Shown here: positions 1-9,639 of the stretch, piece after piece
Numbering within the stretch: the stretch's first letter is position 1
Layout: each line of letters begins with the position of its first letter
Source: Acinetobacter lwoffii
GTDB lineage: Bacteria > Pseudomonadota > Gammaproteobacteria > Pseudomonadales > Moraxellaceae
Assembly: GCF_024129355.1 (NCBI RefSeq)
Contig: NZ_JAMXXP010000008.1
Span: forward strand, 45,188-109,187
Direction of reading: 5' to 3'
Length of the DNA stretch: 64,000 nucleotides
Made by a program: the position numbers and the translations under genes
The notes under the pieces: model-generated
Seen by the model: only the letters and a program-made list of their open reading frames with translations
The model's database searches: none
What the model was told of the DNA's origin: nothing

Positions 1-251
1 TCTTCAGTATACGCCGGTTCAGTACGCGCATGTCCTTCACGTACGCCTGTCACAAAGCTATTAATATCGAGTTCAGGTGGGGTTTGATGAGCCACTTCAT
101 AACCGAGAGCATAGCTGATTTTAGAAACAGCAGAGGCATCTTTAGATGCTTTAGTCGTTTGAGCAGCTGGGTTTTGAGTTGCATAGTAAACAGGTACTAG
201 CGCGGCACCGCCTAGAAGAACAGCGACAGCAATCGGTAAGGCCTTGCTCAT
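1..251 (-). CDS. fkpA: FKBP-type peptidyl-prolyl isomerase, 5' part (FkpA)
   Basis: Partial gene running off the left edge; about 83 codons are present from an ATG on the minus strand. The product begins with a short basic start and a hydrophobic stretch (AVAVLLGGAALVPVYYA), a signal peptide or anchor for the periplasm. The next segment (SKISYALGYEVAHQTPPELD) looks like the FKBP N-terminal dimerisation domain. The catalytic FKBP domain would lie outside the window. An fkpA gene is the usual left boundary of Acinetobacter capsule loci, which fits the neighbouring wzc. The family is fairly sure; activity cannot be judged from this part. Confidence 0.85.
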   Translation of the reverse strand, partial: MSKALPIAVAVLLGGAALVPVYYATQNPAAQTTKASKDASAVSKISYALGYEVAHQTPPELDINSFVTGVREGHARTEPAYTE

Positions 252-380
252 GTATTATTCCAATCTAATGTTATCGTTGAGGTTCATTCCATCTTAGCAG
301 AAAATTTTGAGAAATCTTGCAGAATGGGTGGTTTTTTAGCAAGCAAATATCGCAGTTTGGTAGAGCTTTAAAAAAATAAA

Positions 381-405
381 AAAACCAGCAATGGCTGGTT
401 TTTTT
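381..405. terminator. Rho-independent terminator after the first wzc
   Basis: Arms AAAACCAGC and GCTGGTTTT with a 4-nt loop, A-rich on one side and T-rich on the other, so it can act on both strands. It lies 12 bases past the wzc stop and so ends the minus-strand wza-wzc transcript before fkpA. A near-identical hairpin occurs at 18141-18165 downstream of wzi. Confidence 0.85.
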
Positions 406-416
406 ATTCAAAAAGA

Positions 417-2600
417 TCAACTGGTTTTTGTTTTGGTTTTATAGCTATAAGTATAATCATAGCTATAACTACCACCTGCTGAACGCTGGATATCATTCAG
501 GATAAAGCCATTTACGGTACTTCCCGCTTGTTTAAAACGGTTCACTGTCAGTGCCAATTCCTTCATTTGTGTTTTTGCATAGCGGGCCACCACCAGATTG
601 AGTCCGACATATCGGGACACGATGATCGCATCCGTGACCGCCAGGACAGGAGGCGTATCAATTATAATATGATCATAGTGTGGCGTCAGGTGTTGCAGTA
701 ATTCCTGAAACCGTACCGAATTGAGAAGTTCGGATGGATTGACTGGATTTTCACCACAGGTGATGACGCTGAGGTTTGCTACATTGGTGCTTTGCACCAT
801 CTGTTCCAAGGTAATTTGCTCATTCAGGTATTCAGTTAATCCATATTGATTATCCAAATCAAAATATTTGTGTATATGACCACGACGCAAGTCCGCATCA
901 ATGATCAATACGCGTTTATGTTTTTCTGCCATGATGACTGCCAGATTGCTGGAAACAAATGATTTTCCAACTCTAGGCGCTGGACCCGAGATCATAATAA
1001 TATTATTTTTGGCCTGAGACAGAGCGAAATGGCTTGCTGTCCGGATGCTGCGCAAGCTTTCGATCGCCATATCATCACTATGTTTAAGGGCTAATAAGAA
1101 AGGCAGTTTTTTCTTTTTCAGCAGTTTCAGTCCCGGTTTCTGAACAGGGGAGTGTGCAATATTGGCATAGACGGGAAGATCCAGCTGGTATTCTATTTGG
1201 CTACTATCTTTCACTCCAGAACGGAACATATTGCGGAATAATGCCACCAGAATTCCCAAGAAAGTACCGAAGCAAAAAGTTAAGAACAGAATTAATGGCT
1301 GTTTCTGTTTAATCACGTCAATCGGTTCAAGCGCAGTATCAATAACATGTACATTGCCAATCTCGCCGGCTTTGGCAATTCGCAGTTGTTGGTAGGAATT
1401 GACCAAATTGGTATACAGTTGTTGTTTGACTTCGACTTCACGAGACAGTTGTAAATACTGGCGTTGTATTTCTGGAAGATTTTTAAGTGTCGTATTGAGC
1501 TCACGAATCTTGCCATTAATCACACGAAGTTGAGCAGTAACTTCTCGCATGGTCGGATGTGCTGCTGCATATTTGGCGCCTATTTCCGCCTGTCTCTGTT
1601 CGAGTAGAGCTCGTTGTGTTTCTAAAGTCACACTTTGATTTAAATATAATTCTGACTCCCGGGTGATGTCGACAGTATTATGCTGTTGACGGAATTGGTT
1701 AAAGACCCGCTCTGCATCATCCAGCTGTTTTCTTAAATCCGGTAATTGAGCATCCAAGAAAGCGAGGGTCTGAGCAGTTTCTGCCGAACGACGGGTAATA
1801 TTATTTTGGCTATAAATTGCCAAAATAGTATTCAGAACTTTGGTAATGTGCTGTTTGTCATGACCTTGGTAGCGAAGCTGCAAAATCCCGCTAAGTTCGC
1901 CTTTTTCTACAATTGAATAATTGGCAAGAATAGAATCAATCGCTGAGGGTAAAGAGAGCTTTTGCACCTGATAACTGCTATCTAGCGGATCCTGAGTAAA
2001 GATCGCGATTTTCCAGTCGCCCTGCGCAGTCTTGAATTGTACTGGCTGGTTCAGTGCACCCTTGAAAATGGTTTCTTCTGTCACAGGATTGATTAGACTA
2101 AAGCCCTGTTGTTGAAATTGCAGTAGCAGATTTTTATCCAAATAGGCGGCAGGAACTTCAAACTGTCGAATGTCGAAGCTTTTTTGACCCTCTTTAAAGC
2201 GTACAGTTTCAGGCTGATATTCGGTTTGATAATTTATCCCTTGAAATAGTCGCTTAACAAAAGTGTCTTCAGTACTGGTAATCTGAAGATCTAAATTTAA
2301 GCGATTAATTACTGATTCCAGAATATTGCGTGATTTTAATACCTCAACTTCAGCATTAGATGAAGACATTTGCCCAATGACACTTGAAAGGTTACCCAAT
2401 AAAGCAGCTGAGGCACCTCTACTTTCTTCGACCTGGACGATGGCATCGACCTTATAATTAATCGCTGCAGTGCGTAAATAGAGCAGGACAGCAAGCACGC
2501 TGAGCAAGGCACATACGAGGATAAGTTTCCATTGCGCAAACAAGGAAAATAACACCCCTTTTAGGTCAATCATATTTTCGGTATTGTTATTTTTGTTCAT
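417..2600 (-). CDS. wzc: Wzc polysaccharide co-polymerase and tyrosine autokinase, first copy
   Basis: Inner-membrane BY-kinase that controls chain length and works with Wza in group 1-type capsule export. At 727 aa it has the usual length. Seen in order: N-terminal Wzz domain with a membrane segment near residues 28-48, a long periplasmic coiled-coil region, a second membrane segment near 438-458, and a cytoplasmic kinase with Walker A (GPAPRVGKSF), Walker A' (VLIIDADLRRG) and Walker B (HIIIDTPPV). The tail holds a five-tyrosine cluster (SYSYDYTYSY), the autophosphorylation site. It has the same length as the second Wzc at 19847-22030 but differs at many positions, so they are diverged paralogues. 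Its normal partner phosphatase gene upstream is broken. Confidence 0.95.
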   Translation of the reverse strand: MNKNNNTENMIDLKGVLFSLFAQWKLILVCALLSVLAVLLYLRTAAINYKVDAIVQVEESRGASAALLGNLSSVIGQMSSSNAEVEVLKSRNILESVINRLNLDLQITSTEDTFVKRLFQGINYQTEYQPETVRFKEGQKSFDIRQFEVPAAYLDKNLLLQFQQQGFSLINPVTEETIFKGALNQPVQFKTAQGDWKIAIFTQDPLDSSYQVQKLSLPSAIDSILANYSIVEKGELSGILQLRYQGHDKQHITKVLNTILAIYSQNNITRRSAETAQTLAFLDAQLPDLRKQLDDAERVFNQFRQQHNTVDITRESELYLNQSVTLETQRALLEQRQAEIGAKYAAAHPTMREVTAQLRVINGKIRELNTTLKNLPEIQRQYLQLSREVEVKQQLYTNLVNSYQQLRIAKAGEIGNVHVIDTALEPIDVIKQKQPLILFLTFCFGTFLGILVALFRNMFRSGVKDSSQIEYQLDLPVYANIAHSPVQKPGLKLLKKKKLPFLLALKHSDDMAIESLRSIRTASHFALSQAKNNIIMISGPAPRVGKSFVSSNLAVIMAEKHKRVLIIDADLRRGHIHKYFDLDNQYGLTEYLNEQITLEQMVQSTNVANLSVITCGENPVNPSELLNSVRFQELLQHLTPHYDHIIIDTPPVLAVTDAIIVSRYVGLNLVVARYAKTQMKELALTVNRFKQAGSTVNGFILNDIQRSAGGSYSYDYTYSYKTKTKTS

Positions 2601-2619
2601 AATTTTGCTTTCTAAAAGT

Positions 2620-3021
2620 TTAAAAGTGATTTTTCCAGTCGATGACGTCGTGTTGAATTAAATTACAGAACTTCATCAAAGACCTGCTGCCCCTGCAAAA
2701 ATGAATCCCAAATATGCTGGCTTTATTGTTCCCTCATAAAAAATCTAGTCTGGTAAAACCAGATATTTTTATGATGATCAGGATAAGATTATTTTTATTC
2801 AATCTGCTTCATATTTAGTGTTGAACTACATGGAGTTGCAGGCAGATCCCATGCTATTACGTAAAAAATGCTGTCTTGTGATCAGCGCTGAGCATTACTT
2901 CAGCCATCTATATTTATAGATTTAATCTACAAATACGGGCAGATCTCGTTAATAAACATTCAGTCATTAATCGATGGTTAATATTTTCAAAACAGCTCCC
3001 CAAAATCTTTTTAATATGCAT
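2620..3021 (-). pseudogene. wzb: Decayed wzb (low-molecular-weight tyrosine phosphatase)
   Basis: The gap between wza and wzc has the place and nearly the length of a wzb gene (about 402 versus 429 nt in the intact copy at 22066-22494). Aligned by eye with that copy, the 3' end matches clearly: the codons for LIQ...DWK survive, as do stretches around the start and middle. There are frameshifts and stop codons, and the CX5R active-site loop is not readable. This is a remnant of a wza-wzb-wzc operon. The exact limits are approximate. Confidence 0.75.
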
Positions 3022-3035
3022 AGCTGAACTACCTG

Positions 3036-4112
3036 CTAGCGTATAGCTGTACCAGCAACATTTGAAAATGGAAGAATCTGGCTAACCACTCGTTCCCAAC
3101 GAGTCAGGCCTGTGGCATCTACATAGACAATATCATTGCTGTGCATTTTGAACTTTTTGGCCAAGCCAAAATCTCCAAGATTTTTTAAACTTAAATGATA
3201 TATTTCAGTCATCTGATTATTTGAATTGTCACGTAAGACGTAAATTCGACTAGCACTGGCTGAATAGGGATTAATCCCTTCACTTTCACCGAGAACATCC
3301 GCGAGAGTCATCCCCTGGTCACGTATGGGTAAGGGGGTATTCGTGCCTGCTTCACCCATGACATAGATTTTCTGATTTTCACGAGGACTGATATACAGGG
3401 TGTCATTGGGTTGAATTAACAGCTTATGTAATGAATATCCTGCCTTTTCTAATGCAATTGTATTGAGGTCATAAGCCACACCCTGACGCACCAATTGAAT
3501 AGAGCTAGAGTTACCTTGCTCGTTAATGCCGCCGGCCAGACCCAGTGCTGTATAAACGCTCACGGGCTGATCAGACAAATAAAACTGCCCAGCTGATTTC
3601 ACATTACCCACCACTGAATAACGCTGTCCCTGATAAGAAAGTACTCTCACCACCACATCTGGATTGTTTAAATAAGGAATTAATAGTCGGCGTACTTCCC
3701 GATTAACCTCCGGAAGGGTTTTCCCTACTGTTTTATAGCGTCCAATTAATGGAAAATGGATATAACCATTTCGGTCAATTTGATAACCATTGGTATTATC
3801 AGTTGCTGTTGGAACTGCACTAATTTCCGGGTAGGCCCATAATTGAAAGGATAAAATATCACCTGGATTCAAACGATAATCCTGCATTTCATGCTGAAAT
3901 AAAGGTGCGTAATGATTCAGGTTTTGAGTTTGGGCTGACTGCACTGCAGGTAGATTGTCCTGAGTCAATTTTACCAGATTAACTTGAGTTCCCAGTTCGG
4001 TTTGATAAATTCCTTCATCTGGTAAATCATAGGTTTGAAAGCCAGATGTTGCTGCACATCCGACTAATGATAGGCTTAAGGTTAAAACGCCTATAAGGTG
4101 TCTATTGTTCAC
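3036..4112 (-). CDS. wza: Wza outer-membrane polysaccharide export lipoprotein, first copy
   Basis: Octameric outer-membrane channel for capsule export. The product is 358 aa and starts at GTG, supported by an AAGGGG ribosome site about 7 bases upstream. The lipoprotein signal ends in LVGC with the lipidated Cys at residue 19. It is followed by a polysaccharide-export domain (YRLNPGDILSFQLWAYPE), SLBB-type repeats (VVGNVKSAGQFYL, IYVMGEAGTNTPL) and a C-terminal amphipathic segment with Trp (LTRWERVVSQILPF) that forms the membrane barrel. Paralogue of the gene at 22494-23597. It heads a minus-strand operon divergent from rmlB. Confidence 0.93.
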   Translation of the reverse strand: MNNRHLIGVLTLSLSLVGCAATSGFQTYDLPDEGIYQTELGTQVNLVKLTQDNLPAVQSAQTQNLNHYAPLFQHEMQDYRLNPGDILSFQLWAYPEISAVPTATDNTNGYQIDRNGYIHFPLIGRYKTVGKTLPEVNREVRRLLIPYLNNPDVVVRVLSYQGQRYSVVGNVKSAGQFYLSDQPVSVYTALGLAGGINEQGNSSSIQLVRQGVAYDLNTIALEKAGYSLHKLLIQPNDTLYISPRENQKIYVMGEAGTNTPLPIRDQGMTLADVLGESEGINPYSASASRIYVLRDNSNNQMTEIYHLSLKNLGDFGLAKKFKMHSNDIVYVDATGLTRWERVVSQILPFSNVAGTAIR

Positions 4113-4862
4113 TTGAAACCCCTTTATTTTTATATATTTAAAATTAGTATTTATTCGTAATTATTCGTAATTATTAATTTTTTTAACATGGTTTATGTGA
4201 TTAACATCTAAAAGTTATAACAAATTATATAGCTTGTCTATACTTATTTTTAGTTCTAAGTATACGTTTGAATTAAAATAGATCAATAACATTTATTAAA
4301 AAAAGTATCTAAAACTTCCATTAAATTAAGGTGTAGAGATACAAGTATTACTTAGTTTATTCAGGTAAAACGTATTGTTTATAAATTTTATTGCTTGCAG
4401 ATTAAGGTGATTATCACAGTATAACTATGCAAAACAAAAGCTTAGAAATAATGAAAGTATTTTCATATTATTTGTGTATACTTTAAAGGTTTTTTAGATT
4501 CTATTTTTATTAAATTTCACATATATTTATTCGGCATTAACTAGATTATATAAATGAAGTGTTAATTAATAATCTCTTATTAGTTGAAAGTAATATATCA
4601 GTAGTTGTAAAGCTTAAGCTGATTTTTATTGGTTGAAAAGTGTTTTAAAAAAACAATAATTATAAAGTATTGGGTAAGGGGTATAAGAAAAATAATTATC
4701 CATAAAATGTAACTATATTTGAGAATAATATTTTTATAGGTGGTGTGTTGAATAAAATTAATATATGTTATAAATAATCAAATAAGAATATCTATGCCAG
4801 AAGGCATCAATGAATTAAAAAAATATTTGAAAAGTAAAATAAAAATAAAAGGAATACTGGGA
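4113..4862. promoter_or_regulatory. 750-bp AT-rich divergent intergenic region
   Basis: No gene is visible. The stretch separates the divergent wza and rmlB genes and must hold promoters for both first-cluster operons. I saw no JUMPstart/ops motif and no clear hairpin, and many AT-rich hexamers make any single promoter call unreliable. An AAAGGA site at about 4848-4853 precedes the chosen rmlB start. Confidence 0.4.
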
Positions 4863-5927
4863 ATGGTGAAAAAAATATTAGTGACTGGTGGAGCTGGTTT
4901 TATTGGATCTGCTACCGTCCGGCATATCATCAAAGCGACTGAACATCATGTTTTAAATGTTGATAAGTTAACTTATGCAGGCAACTTGGAGTCATTAATT
5001 TCTATATCAGCTCATCCCCGTTATCAATTTGCTCAAACTGATATTTGTGATCATGTATCTTTAACACGATTATTTTCAGAATTTCAGCCAGATATCGTCA
5101 TGCATTTGGCAGCAGAGTCTCATGTGGATCGATCGATCGATGGTCCAGCTGAATTTATCAGCACCAATATTGTGGGTACATATACACTCTTGGAGGTCGC
5201 ACGAAAATATTGGCAAAATTCGGGTGAAATCAAAAAGTCTAAATTTAAATTTCATCATATTTCAACAGATGAAGTCTATGGGGATTTAAAAGAAACAACC
5301 GACTTATTTACTGAAGCCACAGCTTATTTGCCAAGTTCACCTTACTCGGCAAGTAAAGCCAGCTCGGATCATTTAGTGCGTGCTTGGCATCGAACCTATG
5401 GTTTGCCGGTCGTGGTTACGAACTGTTCAAATAATTACGGGCCTTATCATTTTCCTGAAAAACTGATTCCTTTGATCATCTTAAATGCGCTGGATGGAAA
5501 ATCTTTACCTGTTTATGGCAATGGTCAGCAGATTCGGGATTGGCTTTTTGTAGAAGATCATGCCCGTGCTTTATATCAGGTTGCGACCAAGGGCAGGGTA
5601 GGCGAAACCTACAATATTGGGGGGCATAATGAAAAACAGAATATTGATGTGGTTAAAACCATTTGCGCCATCTTGGATGAACTTAAGCCACGACTCAATG
5701 GCCAAATATATGAAAGCCTGATTAGCTTCGTCAGTGATCGGCCTGGTCATGATTTACGTTATGCCATTGATGCTTCAAAAATTGAGCGTGAACTTGGCTG
5801 GAAACCACAAGAGTCCTTCGAGACCGGTATTCGTAAAACTGTGCAGTGGTATCTGGATAATCTGCAATGGTGCCGTCGCGTTCAGGATGGTTCTTATCAG
5901 CGTGAACGTTTAGGGGAGGCAGTCTAA
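4863..5927 (+). CDS. rmlB: dTDP-glucose 4,6-dehydratase RmlB
   Basis: Converts dTDP-glucose to dTDP-4-keto-6-deoxyglucose in the cytoplasm, second step of dTDP-deoxysugar synthesis. The product is 354 aa. It has an N-terminal NAD-binding GGAGFIGS motif, the substrate region [11 protein letters not shown], a TDEVYGD segment and the catalytic YxxxK in [10 protein letters not shown] longer reading frame begins at 4794, but 4863 is chosen because AAGGA lies 9 bases upstream and the protein then begins right at the Rossmann fold. It overlaps rmlA by one base (TAATG), so translation is coupled. Confidence 0.95.
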   Translation: MVKKILVTGGAGFIGSATVRHIIKATEHHVLNVDKLTYAGNLESLISISAHPRYQFAQTDICDHVSLTRLFSEFQPDIVMHLAAESHVDRSIDGPAEFISTNIVGTYTLLEVARKYWQNSGEIKKSKFKFHHISTDEVYGDLKETTDLFTEATAYLPSSPYSASKASSDHLVRAWHRTYGLPVVVTNCSNNYGPYHFPEKLIPLIILNALDGKSLPVYGNGQQIRDWLFVEDHARALYQVATKGRVGETYNIGGHNEKQNIDVVKTICAILDELKPRLNGQIYESLISFVSDRPGHDLRYAIDASKIERELGWKPQESFETGIRKTVQWYLDNLQWCRRVQDGSYQRERLGEAV

Positions 5928-6802
5928 TGTCAAGATCAACAAAGGGGATTATTTTAGCAGGTGGTTCGGGCACACGCTTGCATCCAATCACTAAAGGAAT
6001 CTCGAAACAGTTACTTCCGATTTATGATAAACCCATGGTTTATTACCCATTATCTGTGTTGATGTTAGCCGGTATTCAGGAGGTTCTTGTCATCAGTACC
6101 CCGGAAGATATTGATGGGTTTAAGCGATTATTAGGTGATGGTTCACAATTTGGCATGCAGCTGAGTTATGCGATTCAGCCTCGACCTGATGGTTTGGCAC
6201 AAGCCTTTATTCTGGGTGAAGAGTTTATTGGGCAAAGTAATGTATGCTTAGTGCTCGGCGATAATATCTTTTATGGGCAAGGTTTTACCCCCATGCTGCG
6301 TCAGGCTGCTGAACGTCAAAAAGGAGCCACTGTTTTTGGCTATCAGGTAAAAGATCCTGAACGCTTTGGGGTGGTGGAATTTGATCAACAGCAACGTGCT
6401 ATTTCAATTGAAGAAAAACCGGAAAAACCTAAATCTAACTTTGCTGTAACGGGTCTGTATTTTTATGACAATGATGTGATTCAGATTGCCAAACAAGTAC
6501 AACCTTCTGAGCGAGGTGAACTGGAAATTACCTCCATTAACCAGGCATATCTGGAACGTGGTGATTTAAATGTTGAATTGCTGGGACGTGGCTTTGCCTG
6601 GTTAGATACAGGTACACAGGGAAGTCTACTTGAGGCAGCTCAATTTGTGGAAACCCTTGAAAAGCGTCAAGGTTATAAAGTTGCCTGTCTAGAAGAAATT
6701 GCAATGAATAATAGCTGGTTAAGCAAAGAACAAGTGTTAGCCATTGGTCAAACGATGAGTAAAAATGGCTATGGTCAATATCTGATTTCTTTGGTGGGGT
6801 AA
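5927..6802 (+). CDS. rmlA: Glucose-1-phosphate thymidylyltransferase RmlA
   Basis: Makes dTDP-glucose from glucose-1-phosphate and dTTP, the first step for the dTDP-sugar of this cluster. At 291 aa it has the standard length. The N-terminal nucleotide-binding loop GGSGTRLHP is at residues 12-20, followed by [24 protein letters not shown] and [10 protein letters not shown], all typical. It shares a one-base overlap with rmlB and is followed two bases later by fdtA. No rmlC or rmlD is present, so the end product is not rhamnose. Confidence 0.95.
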   Translation: MSRSTKGIILAGGSGTRLHPITKGISKQLLPIYDKPMVYYPLSVLMLAGIQEVLVISTPEDIDGFKRLLGDGSQFGMQLSYAIQPRPDGLAQAFILGEEFIGQSNVCLVLGDNIFYGQGFTPMLRQAAERQKGATVFGYQVKDPERFGVVEFDQQQRAISIEEKPEKPKSNFAVTGLYFYDNDVIQIAKQVQPSERGELEITSINQAYLERGDLNVELLGRGFAWLDTGTQGSLLEAAQFVETLEKRQGYKVACLEEIAMNNSWLSKEQVLAIGQTMSKNGYGQYLISLVG

Positions 6803-6804
6803 TC

Positions 6805-7221
6805 ATGATGAATCTTATTGAATGGATTGATTTACCTAATCTGGGAGATCATCGTGGCAGTTTGGTGGTCGCTGAAGCCAATCAGAATATTCCCTTTCAT
6901 ATACAGAGGCTCTACTATATTTTTGGCGCTCAGCCTGATGTTCCTCGCGGGTTTCATGCACATAAAGAGCTTCAACAAATTGGGTTTTGTATTCAAGGCA
7001 GCTGTAAAATATTAATGGATAACAGTAAAGAAAAACAAGAAGTGTGCGTAAGTCAGCCCAATAAAGGATTATTAATTCCGCCCATGGTTTGGCATGAAAT
7101 GCATGATTTTTCTGAAGATTGCATATTGTTGGTATTGGCAAGCGATTATTATGATGAAAGTGACTATATCCGTAATTACGACCAGTTTTTAAAAGAAGCA
7201 GATAAAACTTTTATTGCATAG
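6805..7221 (+). CDS. fdtA: dTDP-4-oxo-6-deoxyglucose 3,4-oxoisomerase FdtA-like
   Basis: Small cupin (138 aa) of the FdtA/WxcM-like family, which moves the keto group of the RmlB product from C4 to C3 so that C3 can be aminated. The key His pair is visible in RGFHAHKELQQ (His51 and His53), matching the catalytic histidines known for FdtA. The order rmlB-rmlA-fdtA with an aminotransferase downstream is the dTDP-Fuc3N or Qui3N pathway. The galacto- versus gluco-specific isomerase (FdtA versus QdtA) cannot be separated by eye. A second ATG directly follows the first; either may be used. Confidence 0.85.
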   Translation: MMNLIEWIDLPNLGDHRGSLVVAEANQNIPFHIQRLYYIFGAQPDVPRGFHAHKELQQIGFCIQGSCKILMDNSKEKQEVCVSQPNKGLLIPPMVWHEMHDFSEDCILLVLASDYYDESDYIRNYDQFLKEADKTFIA

Positions 7222-7335
7222 AAAATGAGACTATAAAATTAAGAAAAATAATTCACAAGTATGATGGCTTTGTTACTCAAGAGACTTCAGAAAATAGAAT
7301 TTTAAATAATAATAAATATGAAGGAGATGTATGAG

Positions 7336-8427
7336 ATGATTAAGCCGCTTACATCATTGCGTATGTTTTTTGCGCTATTTGTTTTTCTTAGTCATTTGGC
7401 CTTTTTAAAAAATGACACGCATTATGCAAATATTTTTAACAGTATTTTTGATGAAGGATTTTTAGGCGTCAGTTTTTTCTTTATATTAAGCGGATTTATT
7501 TTATCCTATAACTATAAAGAAAAATTTTTTAGAGGAAATGTTTCAAAAAAAGAATTTTATATTTCTCGTTTAGCAAGAGTATATCCAGTACATATAGCAA
7601 CTACGGCAATTGTACTTCTGTTGACCTTTAGCCAGTCTGGACAAGGATGGGAATACTTAATTCAACACATTTTTCTAATACAAAGCTTTTTTTTAGAAGA
7701 AAATATTCATTTTTCATTAAACTCTCCATCCTGGAGCATTTCCGATGAATTGTTCTTCTATTTACTTTTTCCATTTGCATTTTTAATTTCTGAAAAAATA
7801 AGAAGCTATATATTTATTTTTTATCTTATAGCTATTTTGGTTTTGAATATGCAGCTTGATAAAAACCAGAATCACTATTGGCTGTACATTTCACCATGGG
7901 TACGTTTTTCAGATTTTTTACTTGGTATTATCCTGTTTGATCTTTATGAGAAAATAAAAGTTAATTATTCTAAAATGAAGATACCTACTTTTGTATTTGA
8001 ATCAGGAGCGATTTTACTTTTTGTCTTATTCTTTGTATTTCATAGCAAGATAAATATCAGTTATAGATACTCAATTTATTATTGGTTACCTATGGCTACC
8101 ATCATTCTTGTTTTTTCATTGTCTCATGTTGTTAATGAAAAAAGTATTATTACCAAGTTTCTATCAAATAAATATATGGTTTTGGCGGGAGAAATCAGTT
8201 TTTGTTTTTATTTGCTTCATGTTTTGGAAATACAAGTTTTAAATTATATAAAAAAGATGTTTTTATTTGATATAGATTTAATGTTGTTTTCATTGATTAT
8301 ATTTATTGTGACTTTAATAGCCAGCTTTATAATGTATAAATATATTGAAAAGCCTCTAAATAAAAAGATGAAGAAATTTTTATTAGAGCCAAGTTTTAAA
8401 TCTAAGAATTATGAACTGAATAAATAA
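7336..8427 (+). CDS. Membrane acyltransferase, OafA/acyltransferase-3 family
   Basis: Integral membrane acyltransferase of 363 aa with about ten hydrophobic segments. Family marks are SLRMFFALFVFLSHLAF at the start (His in the first helix), GVSFFFILSGFILSY, and RLARVYPVHI. Such enzymes add acetyl or other acyl groups to sugars of lipid-linked units or polymers at the inner membrane. The start at 7336 is chosen because AAGGAG lies 9 bases upstream; in-frame ATGs at 7318 and 7327 have no suitable site. It occupies the slot between fdtA and fdtB where a soluble acetyltransferase (fdtC) is found in classical Fuc3NAc clusters, but it is not of that fold. Substrate unknown. Confidence 0.85.
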   Translation: MIKPLTSLRMFFALFVFLSHLAFLKNDTHYANIFNSIFDEGFLGVSFFFILSGFILSYNYKEKFFRGNVSKKEFYISRLARVYPVHIATTAIVLLLTFSQSGQGWEYLIQHIFLIQSFFLEENIHFSLNSPSWSISDELFFYLLFPFAFLISEKIRSYIFIFYLIAILVLNMQLDKNQNHYWLYISPWVRFSDFLLGIILFDLYEKIKVNYSKMKIPTFVFESGAILLFVLFFVFHSKINISYRYSIYYWLPMATIILVFSLSHVVNEKSIITKFLSNKYMVLAGEISFCFYLLHVLEIQVLNYIKKMFLFDIDLMLFSLIIFIVTLIASFIMYKYIEKPLNKKMKKFLLEPSFKSKNYELNK

Positions 8428-8523
8428 TATTGGGGTTTTCACTTTAATTCATATCAATAGATTAGTTTTGATAAATGTGAAATTAAAAAATGAATAACAA
8501 ATTTTTATACGAGATTGATAAGA

Positions 8524-9639
8524 ATGATACCTTTTCTTGAGCTAAAAGCGATAAATGCTCAATACCGTGACAAACTTATAGCAGCTTGTACACAGGTCAT
8601 TGATTCTGGTTGGTATATCTGTGGCAAAGAGTTAGAGGATTTTGAACGAAATTTTGCGAATTATTGTGGTACAGAGTATGCCATAGGGGTTGCCAATGGA
8701 TTGGATGCTCTAATTCTGACCCTGCGTGCATGGAAAGAACTGGGTAAACTGAATGAAGGCGATGAAGTGATCGTACCTTCAAATACCTATATTGCAAGTA
8801 TTTTGGCAATTTCACAGAATCATCTGAAACCGGTATTGGTCGAACCGGATATCCATACGTTCAATATTGATGTTAAAAAAATTGAAGCCGCGATTACCAT
8901 CAAAACAAAGGCAATTTTGCCTGTTCATTTATATGGACAGCTTGCTGCCATGCCAGAAATTATGGCGATTGCCAAGAAACATAATTTACTGGTTTTAGAG
9001 GATTCGGCACAAGCCCATGGCGCTGAAATCGAGGGTAAAAAAGCAGGGAATTGGGGAGATGCTTCAGGCTTCAGTTTTTATCCAGGAAAAAACCTGGGTG
9101 CGCTGGGTGATGCCGGGGCAATTACCACCAATGATGCTGAATTGGCCCATATGCTTAAGGCTATACGTAATTATGGCTCACATGAAAAATATAAAAATCT
9201 GGTCATGGGAGTAAATAGTCGCCTTGATGAAATTCAGGCGGCTATCCTGAATGTAAAACTGCCATTTTTAGATCAGGAAAACCAGCATCGTCGTCAGATT
9301 GCAGATCTCTATTTAAAAGAAATTCAGAATCCAGCCATTGTGCTTCCACTTAAAAATATAAATACCGCAACTGATATGCAGCATGTTTGGCATTTATTTG
9401 TGATCCAGACCAGATATCGGGAGGAATTACAAAAATATTTGGCAGAGCATGGGGTACAGACATTGATTCATTATCCGATTCCGCCCCATAAGCAGCAAGC
9501 TTATAAAGCATGGAATAACTTAAACTTACCAATTTCAGAACAAATTCATGCGCAGGTCTTGAGCTTGCCGATAGGGCCTACTTTATCCATGGATGAAGCA
9601 AAGCAAGTTGTTCAGTTATGTAATGGTTTTCAAATATAG
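8524..9639 (+). CDS. fdtB: dTDP-3-keto-6-deoxyhexose aminotransferase FdtB-like
   Basis: PLP-dependent sugar aminotransferase of the DegT/DnrJ/EryC1 family, 371 aa. It is expected to aminate C3 of the FdtA product to dTDP-Fuc3N or dTDP-Qui3N. Visible motifs: cofactor region [22 protein letters not shown], and the PLP lysine in [17 protein letters not shown]. An upstream in-frame TTG at 8515 exists, but ATG 8524 gives the normal N-terminus (MIPFLELK). The wzx start codon follows directly after its stop. Confidence 0.88.
   Translation: MIPFLELKAINAQYRDKLIAACTQVIDSGWYICGKELEDFERNFANYCGTEYAIGVANGLDALILTLRAWKELGKLNEGDEVIVPSNTYIASILAISQNHLKPVLVEPDIHTFNIDVKKIEAAITIKTKAILPVHLYGQLAAMPEIMAIAKKHNLLVLEDSAQAHGAEIEGKKAGNWGDASGFSFYPGKNLGALGDAGAITTNDAELAHMLKAIRNYGSHEKYKNLVMGVNSRLDEIQAAILNVKLPFLDQENQHRRQIADLYLKEIQNPAIVLPLKNINTATDMQHVWHLFVIQTRYREELQKYLAEHGVQTLIHYPIPPHKQQAYKAWNNLNLPISEQIHAQVLSLPIGPTLSMDEAKQVVQLCNGFQI

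Noticed and set aside
4113..4862. Possible JUMPstart/ops antitermination element before the first cluster
   Set aside because: The GGCGGTAG core and conserved flanks are not present here, nor in 23598-23876.
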